Shown here: piece after piece, positions 1-7,861 of the stretch
Layout: each line of letters begins with the position of its first letter
Position numbering within the stretch: the stretch's first letter is position 1
DNA from: Chloroflexota bacterium
GTDB lineage: Bacteria; Chloroflexota; Chloroflexia; Chloroflexales; Herpetosiphonaceae
Reading direction: 5' to 3'
Length of the DNA stretch: 64,000 nt
Assembly (NCBI GenBank): GCA_020161265.1
Contig: JAIUOC010000003.1
Coordinates: 489,024-553,023 of the forward strand
The notes under the pieces: model-generated
Told to the model about the DNA's origin: nothing
What the model saw: only the letters and a program-made list of their open reading frames with translations
Database searches by the model: none
Position numbers and translations under genes: made by a program

Positions 1-1
1 T

Positions 2-781
2 GGTTGTATTAGTAGTTTGTTTTTTCTGCTCATCGGAGCACTTGGAATTATGGTCGTGCTGTCAATTACGGGCCTTTTCGATCCAATTGGCCTGTGGTTT
101 ACCAAACCGCAAACCGTCAATAATGCCCAAGGCCCAGCGATTGTGCAACAATTACGTGCTCGTGACGAGTGGATCACCTTTTCGTATCAGGCCGATCAAG
201 TGATCGAGGCGCGGAGTGAAGGCAACTTCTTCCAAGAATTGCTCTATGGCGATCGAATTCTGTTGCAGGCTCGTGGCGAAGTAGCTGCTGGCATCGACAT
301 GAGCGAACTCCGCGATGATCAGATTGTGATCGAAGGCAAGTCGATTAAAATTACTTTGCCACCAGCTCGGATCATCTACTCGCGCCTCGATAATCAGGCG
401 ACGCGGGTTTACGATCGTGAACAAGGTTGGCTGAGTCGTGGTGATATCAATCTCGAAAGTGGTGCTCGTAATTTTGCTGAACAATCAATTATCGCCAATG
501 CTTGCGAAAGCGGCGTGCTTGATCGGGCTGCGGTTGAAGCTCAAAAAAATGTCAGCGATTTGCTCTATGCTGTCGATTATACCAACGTGACGGTGATTGT
601 GAGCAAAGTTGGCGATTGTGCTGGTAGTGCCAATCAAATGGCTACCCAACAGCCCAATGCAATTGAACCAACAGCGCCAGCCAATGTCCCAACGAATAGC
701 ACCGCCCAACCCAGCGTTGCCCCAACCCCAACCAGTAGTGGTGGTAGTCTTTCGGGAACTGCTGTTCCAATTAAACCTTAA
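2..781 (+). CDS. DUF4230-like membrane-anchored protein, 5' end uncertain
   Basis: Seen: the frame is open to the left edge of the window, so the start may lie upstream; the first usable in-window codon is a TTG at 17. From that codon the protein has about 254 residues, one N-terminal membrane helix (about residues 2-20), a soluble domain of roughly 180 residues and a Pro/Thr/Ser-rich tail from about residue 215. Family knowledge: the helix followed by this soluble fold, with the segment running through LPPARI, resembles DUF4230 proteins, whose function is unknown. Inference: a membrane-anchored extracytoplasmic protein. It lies 29 bases upstream of the Era gene on the same strand and may be cotranscribed with it. 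Confidence 0.6.
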   Translation, partial: GCISSLFFLLIGALGIMVVLSITGLFDPIGLWFTKPQTVNNAQGPAIVQQLRARDEWITFSYQADQVIEARSEGNFFQELLYGDRILLQARGEVAAGIDMSELRDDQIVIEGKSIKITLPPARIIYSRLDNQATRVYDREQGWLSRGDINLESGARNFAEQSIIANACESGVLDRAAVEAQKNVSDLLYAVDYTNVTVIVSKVGDCAGSANQMATQQPNAIEPTAPANVPTNSTAQPSVAPTPTSSGGSLSGTAVPIKP

Positions 782-810
782 AGTGCTTAACACTAGAATT
801 TGATGGAGTT

Positions 811-2280
811 ATGTTAGAACTTACTTTTGATGCTGATGCACGGGCGTTATACGCCTATTTTACCGATATTAACGAAGGCGATGATGCCAGCCAGCTGGAA
901 ATTCCAGGGGTCTTTTTATTAGATGCTGCTGGGCAGATTGTTGGCGTGCGGTTGCAATTGGCTTCAGCACCGAAAAAGAGCTTTTTGCAATATGCCCAAG
1001 GCTTTGAAGAATTAAGCTACGACGAGGCAGCCCAGCAACTTACCCTTAGCTTTGGCCAGCACGTTGTTGCTACAACCGAAGAGTTGCCCTACGACGCGAT
1101 TGTTGACCTTGATCGCAAAGGCCGTGCTTTGGGCCTTGAAGTTCAAGCGATGATCGAATTTGGCCTTAACGAACGCCTCGAAGTGCTTAATCCATGGCTG
1201 GTGGCCTTCGATGAAGAGTCCGACGATGAGTTTGAGGCCGATGAAGATGCTGACGACGAGCAAGCAGCTGCCAAACTTGAGGTTAAAGCTGAACCCACGG
1301 CTGAAGACGAGGACGAAGCTGGACCAGCCGTTCATCAGCCAATCAAACTCAACCCAAACTTGCCCAAGCCCTTGCTGCCAACCGATCAAGAAGTGCATAG
1401 CGGTTTTGTCGCTTTGGTTGGCAAGCCCAACGTTGGCAAATCAACCTTATTGAATGCCTATCTTGGTCAAAAGGTCTCGATTGTTTCGCCAAAACCGCAA
1501 ACTACCCGCGTGCCTGTGCGTGGGATTCTCAACGGCCCCAATGCCCAGATTATTTTTGTGGATACCCCAGGCATTCACAAACCTCGCCATAAACTTGGTA
1601 ACTTTATGGTCGATGTGGCCAAACGCGCAGTACCAAATGCCGATGTGATCTGTTTTATGGTCGATATTACCGTGCCACCCAACCGCATGGATCGTGAAAT
1701 TGCCCAGATGGTCTTGCTCTCACGCAAGCCACATATTTTGGTGCTTAACAAAGTCGATGCCACTGATGAAGCCGATAAGCATCTGCAAGAATATCGCGAC
1801 CTTGCGCCGTGGGAGATGGAAGTGGCGGTTTCGGCCCGTGATAAATTGGGTATGGAAACCTTGCTAGCCGAAATTGTTCAGCGCTTGCCGGTTGGCCATC
1901 GACTCTACCCCGAAGATCAACTTTCCGATGTGTCCGAGCGCAGCTTGGTTGCCGAGATGATTCGTGAAAAAGTCATGCTCAACACCGAGGAAGAAATTCC
2001 CCATTCAATCGCAGTCGAAGTTGAAGAATGGGAAGATCGCGGCAAGGTTGTTTACATTCGCGCCAATATTTCGGTCGAAAAAGATTCGCAAAAAGGCATC
2101 ATCATTGGTGCAGGTGGCTCGATGCTGCGCAAAATCGGCGCAACCTCACGCTTCGAAATCGAGCGCTCACTTGGCCGCCAAATCTATCTCGACCTCTGGA
2201 TCAAGGTGCGCGAGAATTGGCGACAAAAGCCCAATGAGCTTCGTTGGCTCGGCTACGACGTGAAATTCTTCAGGGATTAA
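811..2280 (+). CDS. era: Era-type GTPase with N-terminal tandem DUF2283-like extension
   Basis: Era is a GTPase that binds 16S rRNA and assists 30S ribosome assembly. Seen: the P-loop GKPNVGKS lies at about residues 204-211, DTPG at 251-254, NKVD at 313-316, and a C-terminal KH domain with the IIGAGG loop ends the protein. Family Era proteins are about 300 residues long; this one has 489. The extra 190 N-terminal residues contain two stretches that look like DUF2283 repeats (a DADARALYAYF-type strand pattern ending in GxxxGxxx), followed by a strongly acidic Asp/Glu linker at about 133-175. The ATG at 811 has a GGAG just upstream, and the frame is continuous through the extension, so a separate start at the Era domain is unlikely. 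Confidence is high for Era and moderate for the DUF2283 assignment. Confidence 0.92.
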   Translation: MLELTFDADARALYAYFTDINEGDDASQLEIPGVFLLDAAGQIVGVRLQLASAPKKSFLQYAQGFEELSYDEAAQQLTLSFGQHVVATTEELPYDAIVDLDRKGRALGLEVQAMIEFGLNERLEVLNPWLVAFDEESDDEFEADEDADDEQAAAKLEVKAEPTAEDEDEAGPAVHQPIKLNPNLPKPLLPTDQEVHSGFVALVGKPNVGKSTLLNAYLGQKVSIVSPKPQTTRVPVRGILNGPNAQIIFVDTPGIHKPRHKLGNFMVDVAKRAVPNADVICFMVDITVPPNRMDREIAQMVLLSRKPHILVLNKVDATDEADKHLQEYRDLAPWEMEVAVSARDKLGMETLLAEIVQRLPVGHRLYPEDQLSDVSERSLVAEMIREKVMLNTEEEIPHSIAVEVEEWEDRGKVVYIRANISVEKDSQKGIIIGAGGSMLRKIGATSRFEIERSLGRQIYLDLWIKVRENWRQKPNELRWLGYDVKFFRD

Positions 2281-2312
2281 CCCCTATAGGCTAACCCTTT
2301 GTGGACAAATGG

Positions 2313-2332
2313 CGGGGGATATGCATCCCCCG
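2313..2332. terminator. Perfect 8-bp hairpin after era
   Basis: CGGGGGAT at 2313-2320 pairs perfectly with ATCCCCCG at 2325-2332 around a 4-base loop. There is no strong T-tract, so alone it would be a weak terminator. It sits just before the stronger hairpin at 2346-2376. Confidence 0.45.
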
Positions 2333-2345
2333 TTTGAGGTATTTT

Positions 2346-2376
2346 ATGCCATACTACAATGTATGGTATTTTTTTT
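2346..2376 (+). terminator. Rho-independent terminator after era
   Basis: A 9-bp stem (2346-2354 with 2361-2369, one G-T pair) with a 6-base loop runs into eight consecutive T residues at 2369-2376. This is a classic intrinsic terminator on the plus strand, ending the transcript of era just before the NACHT gene. Confidence 0.8.
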
Positions 2377-2395
2377 GTAATCCATGAGGCGGCCT

Positions 2396-5269
2396 ATGCA
2401 CGATGTTGAGCGAATCCGTCAGAAAATTATTAATTTACAAGCCCGCCGTGCCCAAGAAAGCGACCAAGATTTGATCGAGGCGCTTGATCAGATGATTGGG
2501 CAACATCAACACCAACTAAGTTTGTTGGCTCAACAAGCTGCCGCTGTGCTCGAACCACCAGCCCCTGCCGCTACCCAAGGCCAAGTCTATGGTTCGAGCG
2601 TGATGACCAATCTTGGCCATGTCTGGATCAACCAAGTTTTTAATGCGCCCTTGAGCACTGGTGAACGCACTGATCAATTGATTTTGCACTATCTGGCTCA
2701 TGTTCAGGGCAATGCTGATCGCCTAGTGTTGGGCACTGATGTGCAAGATAGCGATCAAGAGCGTATGTCGTTGCAGCGAGTGTTTACCATGCTGCAAGCC
2801 GACTTTTATGGGCCGATTGCTGGCGATGCCTTGTTGCAATCGTTGCTGTTGGGTAGCTCACAGCCACGCCCGCAATTACAAGATTCGATTCTCAAGGCGC
2901 TCAACCAAATTCAACATCAGCGTTCAGTGATTTTGGGCGTGCCTGGTGGTGGCAAAACGACGGTGGTTTCATACTTGGCTTCGGCTCAAGCGGCGGCCTT
3001 GCTTGACCCAGGCAAAGCTGAATTTTTGCATAGCCAAGGTTGGATGCACACTAAACTTGTGCCAGTGCGCGTGCGGCTCAAACATGTCCAACCACCAGCC
3101 GACCCTGAGCAACAAACTGCCGCCGCTTTTTGGGAAGTTGTGACCGAATTGCAATTGGCTGGGCGTTTTGGCCAACGCGCCATCAATAGCGATGTCGGCT
3201 TTCAGCGCATCGAAGTTGAGCGCCAACAACGCCTGCAAGATGCAATTGAAGAATTATTGATCAATGGCAATGGCTTGTTGCTGCTCGATGGACTTGATGA
3301 AGTGCAGCCCGAACATCTTGCCGCTGTCAAACGCTGTATCGAACATGCTCAGCGCATGTTTCACAAAAGCCGAATTATTGTCACATGTCGGGTATTTGAT
3401 TATGAGCATCCATTGCCGCCGCCGTTTCCCTCGCGCCAGCTCTACGATTGGCCGACAATTCAGTTGATGCCGTTTGATCTCACCGCTCAACATGTGTATA
3501 TCACCAATTACTATAGCGAATTGGGGCGTTTGCATGCCTCACACGCTGATATTGTCAGCATTCGTAAAAAGCATGCCAAACTGCATGCCGAGTTGATGAA
3601 ATCGGGGATGCTGCATGAACTGACACGCACACCGTTGCTTTTGGCGCTGACCGTGCATGTGAATATGGTGCACACTGATTTGCCCGAGAGCGAAGGCAAA
3701 TTGTTGCACATTTGTATCGACGAATTGCTTAAACGCCGTGCGCCTGAGGCTATCGCCGTTTCGCTTGAAGATTTGTATGACTTGGTTGCCTTGTTGGGCT
3801 ATTATGCCCATAGCCAGGAGGAAATTCAGGGCAAAGCGTTGCTTAGTTTGCAGCAAATCAATATGGTGGTACAGCGTTATTATAGTGATCGCTATCCGCA
3901 TCCCAATCAAATTCATATGCTCTCGCAGGCGGTTGGTAATGCAACCTTGCGCTTGATCAATAGCAATGGCTTGCTGCAAGAGGCCAGCAATAATCAACAA
4001 GATAATCCGCATTATGATTTTGCCCATCGGTTGTTTCAGCAATTTTTGGCGGGCATGTATTTGCTCAATCAAGAGCGCCATGACGAATGTATTGAACGGG
4101 CTGGCAGCGAGCATTGGCGGGTTTGCTTGCACTATATGGCCAATTTTGCCCCCTACATTCAAAAGCAAAGCTTCATTTTTGGGGTGATTCAAGATTTATT
4201 GGGTGGTATGCCCGATGAACAGGTGCAAGGCTCGCACCTGCTTTTGGCGATAGGTAAAGCGAAGGTTGCCAGTGCTGGGCGGCGCAATTTATGGCAACAA
4301 GCGGTTAATCATCTCAAAAATATTGGCGGTTTGAGTGGCAGTAGCCGTGGGGTCCGGCGTTGGGCTCCACCACGCATCGCCTTTCCCACCCGTTTGCGGG
4401 CGGCCTTAGTGCTGGGCGCAATCGGCGATACCCGCTTTATTGGTGAAGATGGCGCACTCATTGCGCTGACGGAGCGGGTTGTTTGCATTCATGCTGGCAG
4501 CGTTGAGCTGGAAGATCCGCATGCCCGCCCTCAAACCTATAGCGTTGAGCGTTTTTGGATGAGCCGCTATCTTTTGACCAACTTTGAGTATAGCCAATTT
4601 ATTGCTGCTCGTGGGTATTTGGATGATCAGTGGTGGCAGAACGACGATGCGCGGCATTGGCGACGGGGTGATCCTTCGTGGCTGCATGGCTTGCCACCGT
4701 GGGCGGCTCCGCGCCGCTTGCCCGATTTATGGCATAACGAACGTTTCAATCACCCAACCCAGCCAATTGTTGGAGTTAATTGGTACGAAGCGAATGCCTT
4801 TTGTGCTTGGCTCACGGTGCAACTACGGCCTCAACTTGATGCGCTTGGGCCAAATTTGGTGGTACGCTTGCCCAGTGAGGCTGAATGGCAGCTTGCCGCC
4901 AGCCAACATAGCGAACGCGAGTACCCTTGGGGCGATGAATGGCGCAACGATCATGCTAACACCAGTGAAAGCGAGCTTGAGCAACCGACTCCGGTGGGCA
5001 TGTTTCCCTATGGCACATGGAGCGATGGCCCAATGGATTTAGCAGGTAACGTTTGCGAATGGACCAATAGCATCAATCGCGATCCTGAACTTGACCCACA
5101 AACGACGCGTAATCGCCGTTTGCAACATCGCGATTTGATGGTCGCTGTGCGTGGTGGTTCATGGTTTCATAATCGCTATTTTGCGCGTTGTCGTTCGCGC
5201 TTGCAGCATCGCCCATTTAGCCATGGCCCAAATATTGGTGTGCGCTTGATTATCGGTCACGCCGAATAA
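2396..5269 (+). CDS. NACHT-type STAND NTPase fused to FGE-sulfatase-like domain
   Basis: Seen, numbered from the ATG at 2396 (957 residues): a helical N-terminus of about 60 residues, a motif at about 65-85 with VYGSSV followed by GHVWINQVF, a NACHT-type NTPase with Walker A GVPGGGKT at 181-188 and Walker B LLLLDGLDE at 294-302, a helical middle, and from about residue 696 a formylglycine-generating-enzyme-like (FGE-sulfatase) domain with RLPSEAEWQ, YPWGDEW, DLAGNVCEW and VRGGSW motifs. Start choice: an in-frame ATG at 2384 also exists, but the GAGG at about 2386-2389 is properly placed only for 2396. Known: STAND ATPases with such sensors are signalling switches, many of them immune. Inference: the FGE-like domain acts as ligand or target recognition, or as a diversified binding module, rather than as an enzyme. 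A small partner gene follows after 14 bases. Confidence 0.85.
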   Translation: MHDVERIRQKIINLQARRAQESDQDLIEALDQMIGQHQHQLSLLAQQAAAVLEPPAPAATQGQVYGSSVMTNLGHVWINQVFNAPLSTGERTDQLILHYLAHVQGNADRLVLGTDVQDSDQERMSLQRVFTMLQADFYGPIAGDALLQSLLLGSSQPRPQLQDSILKALNQIQHQRSVILGVPGGGKTTVVSYLASAQAAALLDPGKAEFLHSQGWMHTKLVPVRVRLKHVQPPADPEQQTAAAFWEVVTELQLAGRFGQRAINSDVGFQRIEVERQQRLQDAIEELLINGNGLLLLDGLDEVQPEHLAAVKRCIEHAQRMFHKSRIIVTCRVFDYEHPLPPPFPSRQLYDWPTIQLMPFDLTAQHVYITNYYSELGRLHASHADIVSIRKKHAKLHAELMKSGMLHELTRTPLLLALTVHVNMVHTDLPESEGKLLHICIDELLKRRAPEAIAVSLEDLYDLVALLGYYAHSQEEIQGKALLSLQQINMVVQRYYSDRYPHPNQIHMLSQAVGNATLRLINSNGLLQEASNNQQDNPHYDFAHRLFQQFLAGMYLLNQERHDECIERAGSEHWRVCLHYMANFAPYIQKQSFIFGVIQDLLGGMPDEQVQGSHLLLAIGKAKVASAGRRNLWQQAVNHLKNIGGLSGSSRGVRRWAPPRIAFPTRLRAALVLGAIGDTRFIGEDGALIALTERVVCIHAGSVELEDPHARPQTYSVERFWMSRYLLTNFEYSQFIAARGYLDDQWWQNDDARHWRRGDPSWLHGLPPWAAPRRLPDLWHNERFNHPTQPIVGVNWYEANAFCAWLTVQLRPQLDALGPNLVVRLPSEAEWQLAASQHSEREYPWGDEWRNDHANTSESELEQPTPVGMFPYGTWSDGPMDLAGNVCEWTNSINRDPELDPQTTRNRRLQHRDLMVAVRGGSWFHNRYFARCRSRLQHRPFSHGPNIGVRLIIGHAE

Positions 5270-5283
5270 AGGAACTGAGATTT

Positions 5284-5895
5284 ATGCAACTTTCAATGTT
5301 AGAGCAAATGAGCACCCAAAATTTGTATGATTTACGTGAGCAGCATCGCAAAAATTTGAGCATGCTGGCGCAACAAGCTGGGCAATGGGGTGCTGGTAGC
5401 GTGCCTGCCGAAACCCAAGCCCAAATCAGCCAGACTCAAGCGATGATCGAGCAAATTAATCTGGTGCTGGGGCAACGTGGTCACAACCATCAAACTGATC
5501 CTGCGCGGGGAGCTTCGTTGCAGGCGGTGCTTGAGCATTATCGCCAGCAAGCGCCAATTCAAAATAGTGGCACGGTTAATCTCAATAATAGCTCAGTGTA
5601 TGGAGTGGTTGCAGGGGTTAATACGGGCACAATTACGGTAAATCAACAAAATGGTCAAGCTTCTTCAAGTTTGCAACAAGCAGCCGATATGATTCAGCAT
5701 TTATTGCCGATGGCTCGTAGCCAACGCAGCCCATTTCGTCATGCGCTGAGCGATGCTGAAGTAGCGGTGGGCGATGCGCTCAAAGCTCAGCGCAATGGTA
5801 ATGATTCACAGCGCTTAATCCAACAAGCTCGTGCCGATTTAGAAGAATTTGCCCAATATCCTGAGGTTGATCAATTATTATCGTTGTTGCGCTAA
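5284..5895 (+). CDS. Small partner of the NACHT-FGE protein, unknown function
   Basis: No known family recognised. The 203-residue protein starts at an ATG preceded by AAAGGA, 14 bases after the NACHT gene, so the two are almost certainly one operon. Seen: an N-terminal helical segment with LSMLAQQA, close to LSLLAQQA in the NACHT protein; a glycine/valine repeat VYGVVAGVNTGTITV at about 105-119, resembling the VYGSSV...GHVWINQV element of the NACHT protein; and a helical C-terminal third rich in Gln, Ala and Leu. Inference: the two proteins share a homologous N-terminal module, which suggests they assemble together or compete for the same partner. Confidence 0.7.
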   Translation: MQLSMLEQMSTQNLYDLREQHRKNLSMLAQQAGQWGAGSVPAETQAQISQTQAMIEQINLVLGQRGHNHQTDPARGASLQAVLEHYRQQAPIQNSGTVNLNNSSVYGVVAGVNTGTITVNQQNGQASSSLQQAADMIQHLLPMARSQRSPFRHALSDAEVAVGDALKAQRNGNDSQRLIQQARADLEEFAQYPEVDQLLSLLR

Positions 5896-5973
5896 ACCTG
5901 ATAAATCCCCTCTGACATGCCCTCACCCCTTACCTGCACGCGAGGCGAATCAGCCTAACATGACGGGTGGAAT

Positions 5974-6003
5974 ACCCCTCGCCCGCCGCAGTGGGCGAGG
6001 GGT
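5974..6003. terminator. Strong 11-bp hairpin between convergent genes
   Basis: An 11-bp perfect inverted repeat (5974-5984 with 5993-6003, 8-base loop) lies between the end of the NACHT partner gene and the convergent Nif3-like gene. The surrounding CCCTCACCCC ... GGGATGAGGG bases could extend the pairing outward imperfectly. It may end transcription from both sides, or be a dispersed palindromic repeat. There is no T-tract. Confidence 0.5.
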
Positions 6004-6041
6004 TGGGATGAGGGCTATGAAAAGATTCAAACTTCTAAATC

Positions 6042-6758
6042 TTACTGGCCGCGATCTTCAAAAATCGCCGTGCGCACGCCCGCCCAGCGTTCGCGGATCA
6101 TGCCTGCGAGGGTGCGTAAGCCCCAATGTTCAGCCCGTTTGATGCCGGTGCTGAAGGCCGCCATATTGTTGGCACGACAGCTGGCTTGGGCCGATTCGCG
6201 CAGAATTGGGGTGAGGAAGGCTTGAGCACCACGATTCGCGGCCTCTTGCACGAGGGTTGGGGTAATTTGGTTAACAATCGCTACCTTACGAATTGATTGA
6301 ACGTTATTTTCCCAAACCTCATCGACCCCGCCATACATATCCATGACGAGTCGTCGCCATTCGGCAGTTGTTACAGGCTTGGGCAGATCGCCGACCATGC
6401 CCAAGGGACGGCCACTTTTATCAGCCATAGGTGAGCGCCCGCGTAAGCCCAAAACTTCCGCCATGCGTGGCACAAAGCCAATCGTCAAGCGTTCATCAAA
6501 GGGTGCGCCAGCGTAGAGCACCCCACGGGTTGGCGGCACTGTATCGCGATCAAGCTGTTGCGGGCGATGCAAAAAGATCGCGTCGAGATCTTCGTGTTCA
6601 AGCCATGATGGCAAGGTAGGCCATGGATCGAGCGCAAAGCCCATGCGGCGAATAGGCCGCACCGACGAAATATAGATCGTACCCCGTTCTTCACTTGGAA
6701 AATACTCGGTCTCTAAGATGGTTTGCAAGAAGGTTGAAAGTTCAGCGAGGTTTGGCAT
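6042..6758 (-). CDS. Nif3-like (YbgI/DUF34) protein
   Basis: The protein resembles the Nif3/YbgI family, putative di-metal hydrolases of uncertain substrate. Seen: a short form of 238 residues with an early FLHRP motif that would supply a metal-binding His, followed by AGAPFDERLTIGFVP, typical of the family, and a central region that looks like the Nif3 core. The start was set at the ATG at 6758 because TTGGAG lies about 11 bases upstream; an upstream TTG in frame has no such site. The gene is downstream of the Trm112-like gene and separated from it by a terminator. The family call rests on motif impression only. Confidence 0.55.
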   Translation of the reverse strand: MPNLAELSTFLQTILETEYFPSEERGTIYISSVRPIRRMGFALDPWPTLPSWLEHEDLDAIFLHRPQQLDRDTVPPTRGVLYAGAPFDERLTIGFVPRMAEVLGLRGRSPMADKSGRPLGMVGDLPKPVTTAEWRRLVMDMYGGVDEVWENNVQSIRKVAIVNQITPTLVQEAANRGAQAFLTPILRESAQASCRANNMAAFSTGIKRAEHWGLRTLAGMIRERWAGVRTAIFEDRGQ

Positions 6759-6776
6759 GATCCAGACTCCAAGTAA

Positions 6777-6803
6777 CAACAAAAGGAAGCCCGGAGGGCT
6801 TCC
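6777..6803 (-). terminator. Rho-independent terminator after the Trm112-like gene
   Basis: Read on the minus strand, GGAAGCCC and GGGCTTCC (8 bp, 3-base loop, 6785-6803) form a stem followed by TTTTGTTGTT. It lies just downstream of the Trm112-like gene and upstream of the Nif3-like gene. Confidence 0.8.
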
Positions 6804-6833
6804 CTTCCGTAATAGGGTTCCACGCTGGACAAA

Positions 6834-7193
6834 TTAGGCGCGAATCAGGCTGGTATCTTTATGCTTTTCGCCTTCATCGATCAACATAATCGGAATCCCA
6901 TCTTCAATTGGGTAGCGATAACCGTTGCGTGGGTTGAGCAGCCATTCTTTGCCGCTGGCATCGCTATACAATTCGACTGGTTTTTTATCGACTGGGCAAG
7001 CCAAAATTTCCAGCAACTCAGGGCTGATTGACCGTTTGGTGCTGCTGGCGCTGACGGCGGTGGTGTTTGAGCCTAAATTGCTGACCGGAGCCAACTCAAA
7101 TGCTTGATCCGCCTTATATTGTTTATAAACCCGATAAACCAAGGCTCCTGCACCAGCGATGATACCGAAGCGCAACAATTTACCAAATTTCAT
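6834..7193 (-). CDS. Trm112-like (YcaR) protein with membrane anchor
   Basis: Seen: 119 residues; an N-terminal hydrophobic segment (about 8-20), a linker, then a Trm112-like domain with LLEILACPVDKKPV and YPIEDGIPIMLIDE. Family knowledge: Trm112/YcaR proteins are small, about 60 residues, and usually serve as partner or stabiliser subunits of methyltransferases. The membrane-anchored extension of about 50 residues is unusual. Only one Cys of the usual zinc-binding set is seen, so zinc binding is doubtful. The gene overlaps trpF by 4 bases and is likely cotranscribed with it and the NYN gene. It ends at the terminator at 6777-6803. Confidence 0.75.
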   Translation of the reverse strand: MKFGKLLRFGIIAGAGALVYRVYKQYKADQAFELAPVSNLGSNTTAVSASSTKRSISPELLEILACPVDKKPVELYSDASGKEWLLNPRNGYRYPIEDGIPIMLIDEGEKHKDTSLIRA

Positions 7194-7861
7194 GAATTCC
7201 TCCTAGCAACACGCAGCGCATCCAAGGCTTGCTGCGCGGTTTTCACAAATTGAGTTATTTTAGTGAGATCTTTGATGCCAGCGGTTTCGATGCCGCTGCT
7301 GACATCGACCCCCCATGGGGCAACTACTTGAATTGCTTGGGCTACATTGTTTGGTTCTAGCCCACCCGCCAGCAATAAGGGCGTTGTTTGGGCCAATTGG
7401 GCGGCGGCTGACCAATCGGCCAAGACCCCAGCCCCACCATATGAGCCTGGCACATGGGCATCGACCACCAAGCGCACATGTTGATGGCTTTGGGCTATAT
7501 CATACCACGCTTGCTCATTATTTTGATTGGTTAAACGGACAGCTTTAAGCATTGGAAATTGAATTTCATTGACGATCGTTGGATCTTCATCGCCGCTAAG
7601 CTGCACCAGATCGAGGCCGACCTGCTGCGCAAGCTGATTAATCTCGGCGGCGCTGGCATTGGCAAACACCCCAACCAATTGACATGGCATGGCAGTTGCC
7701 CGCACCGCCTGAACAATCTCGAGCGCCAAGCTTGGCTGGATTTGGCGTTTACTGGGAGCGAAGATCATGCCAATCATGTCTGCACCTGCCAAAGCCGCTG
7801 TTACAGCGGCTTCGACACTACGCACACCACAGATTTTAATGGCCTGTTCAGGCCAACTCAC
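7190..7861 (-). CDS. trpF: Phosphoribosylanthranilate isomerase
   Basis: TrpF converts N-(5-phosphoribosyl)anthranilate to the ribulose form in tryptophan synthesis. Seen: 223 residues, close to the family length; the start motif IKICGVR at residues 8-14 with its catalytic Cys11, GMIFAPSKR, and the phosphate-binding end LLAGGLEPNNV followed by GVDVSSGIE. It overlaps both neighbours by 4 bases (NYN gene upstream, Trm112-like gene downstream), so translation is probably coupled. No other trp genes are in the window. Confidence 0.95.
   Translation of the reverse strand: MSWPEQAIKICGVRSVEAAVTAALAGADMIGMIFAPSKRQIQPSLALEIVQAVRATAMPCQLVGVFANASAAEINQLAQQVGLDLVQLSGDEDPTIVNEIQFPMLKAVRLTNQNNEQAWYDIAQSHQHVRLVVDAHVPGSYGGAGVLADWSAAAQLAQTTPLLLAGGLEPNNVAQAIQVVAPWGVDVSSGIETAGIKDLTKITQFVKTAQQALDALRVARRNS

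Noticed and set aside
3539..4192. Minus-strand open frame of 217 codons inside the NACHT gene
   Set aside because: It runs antisense to a clearly recognisable NACHT coding region; it has no family motif or ribosome site.
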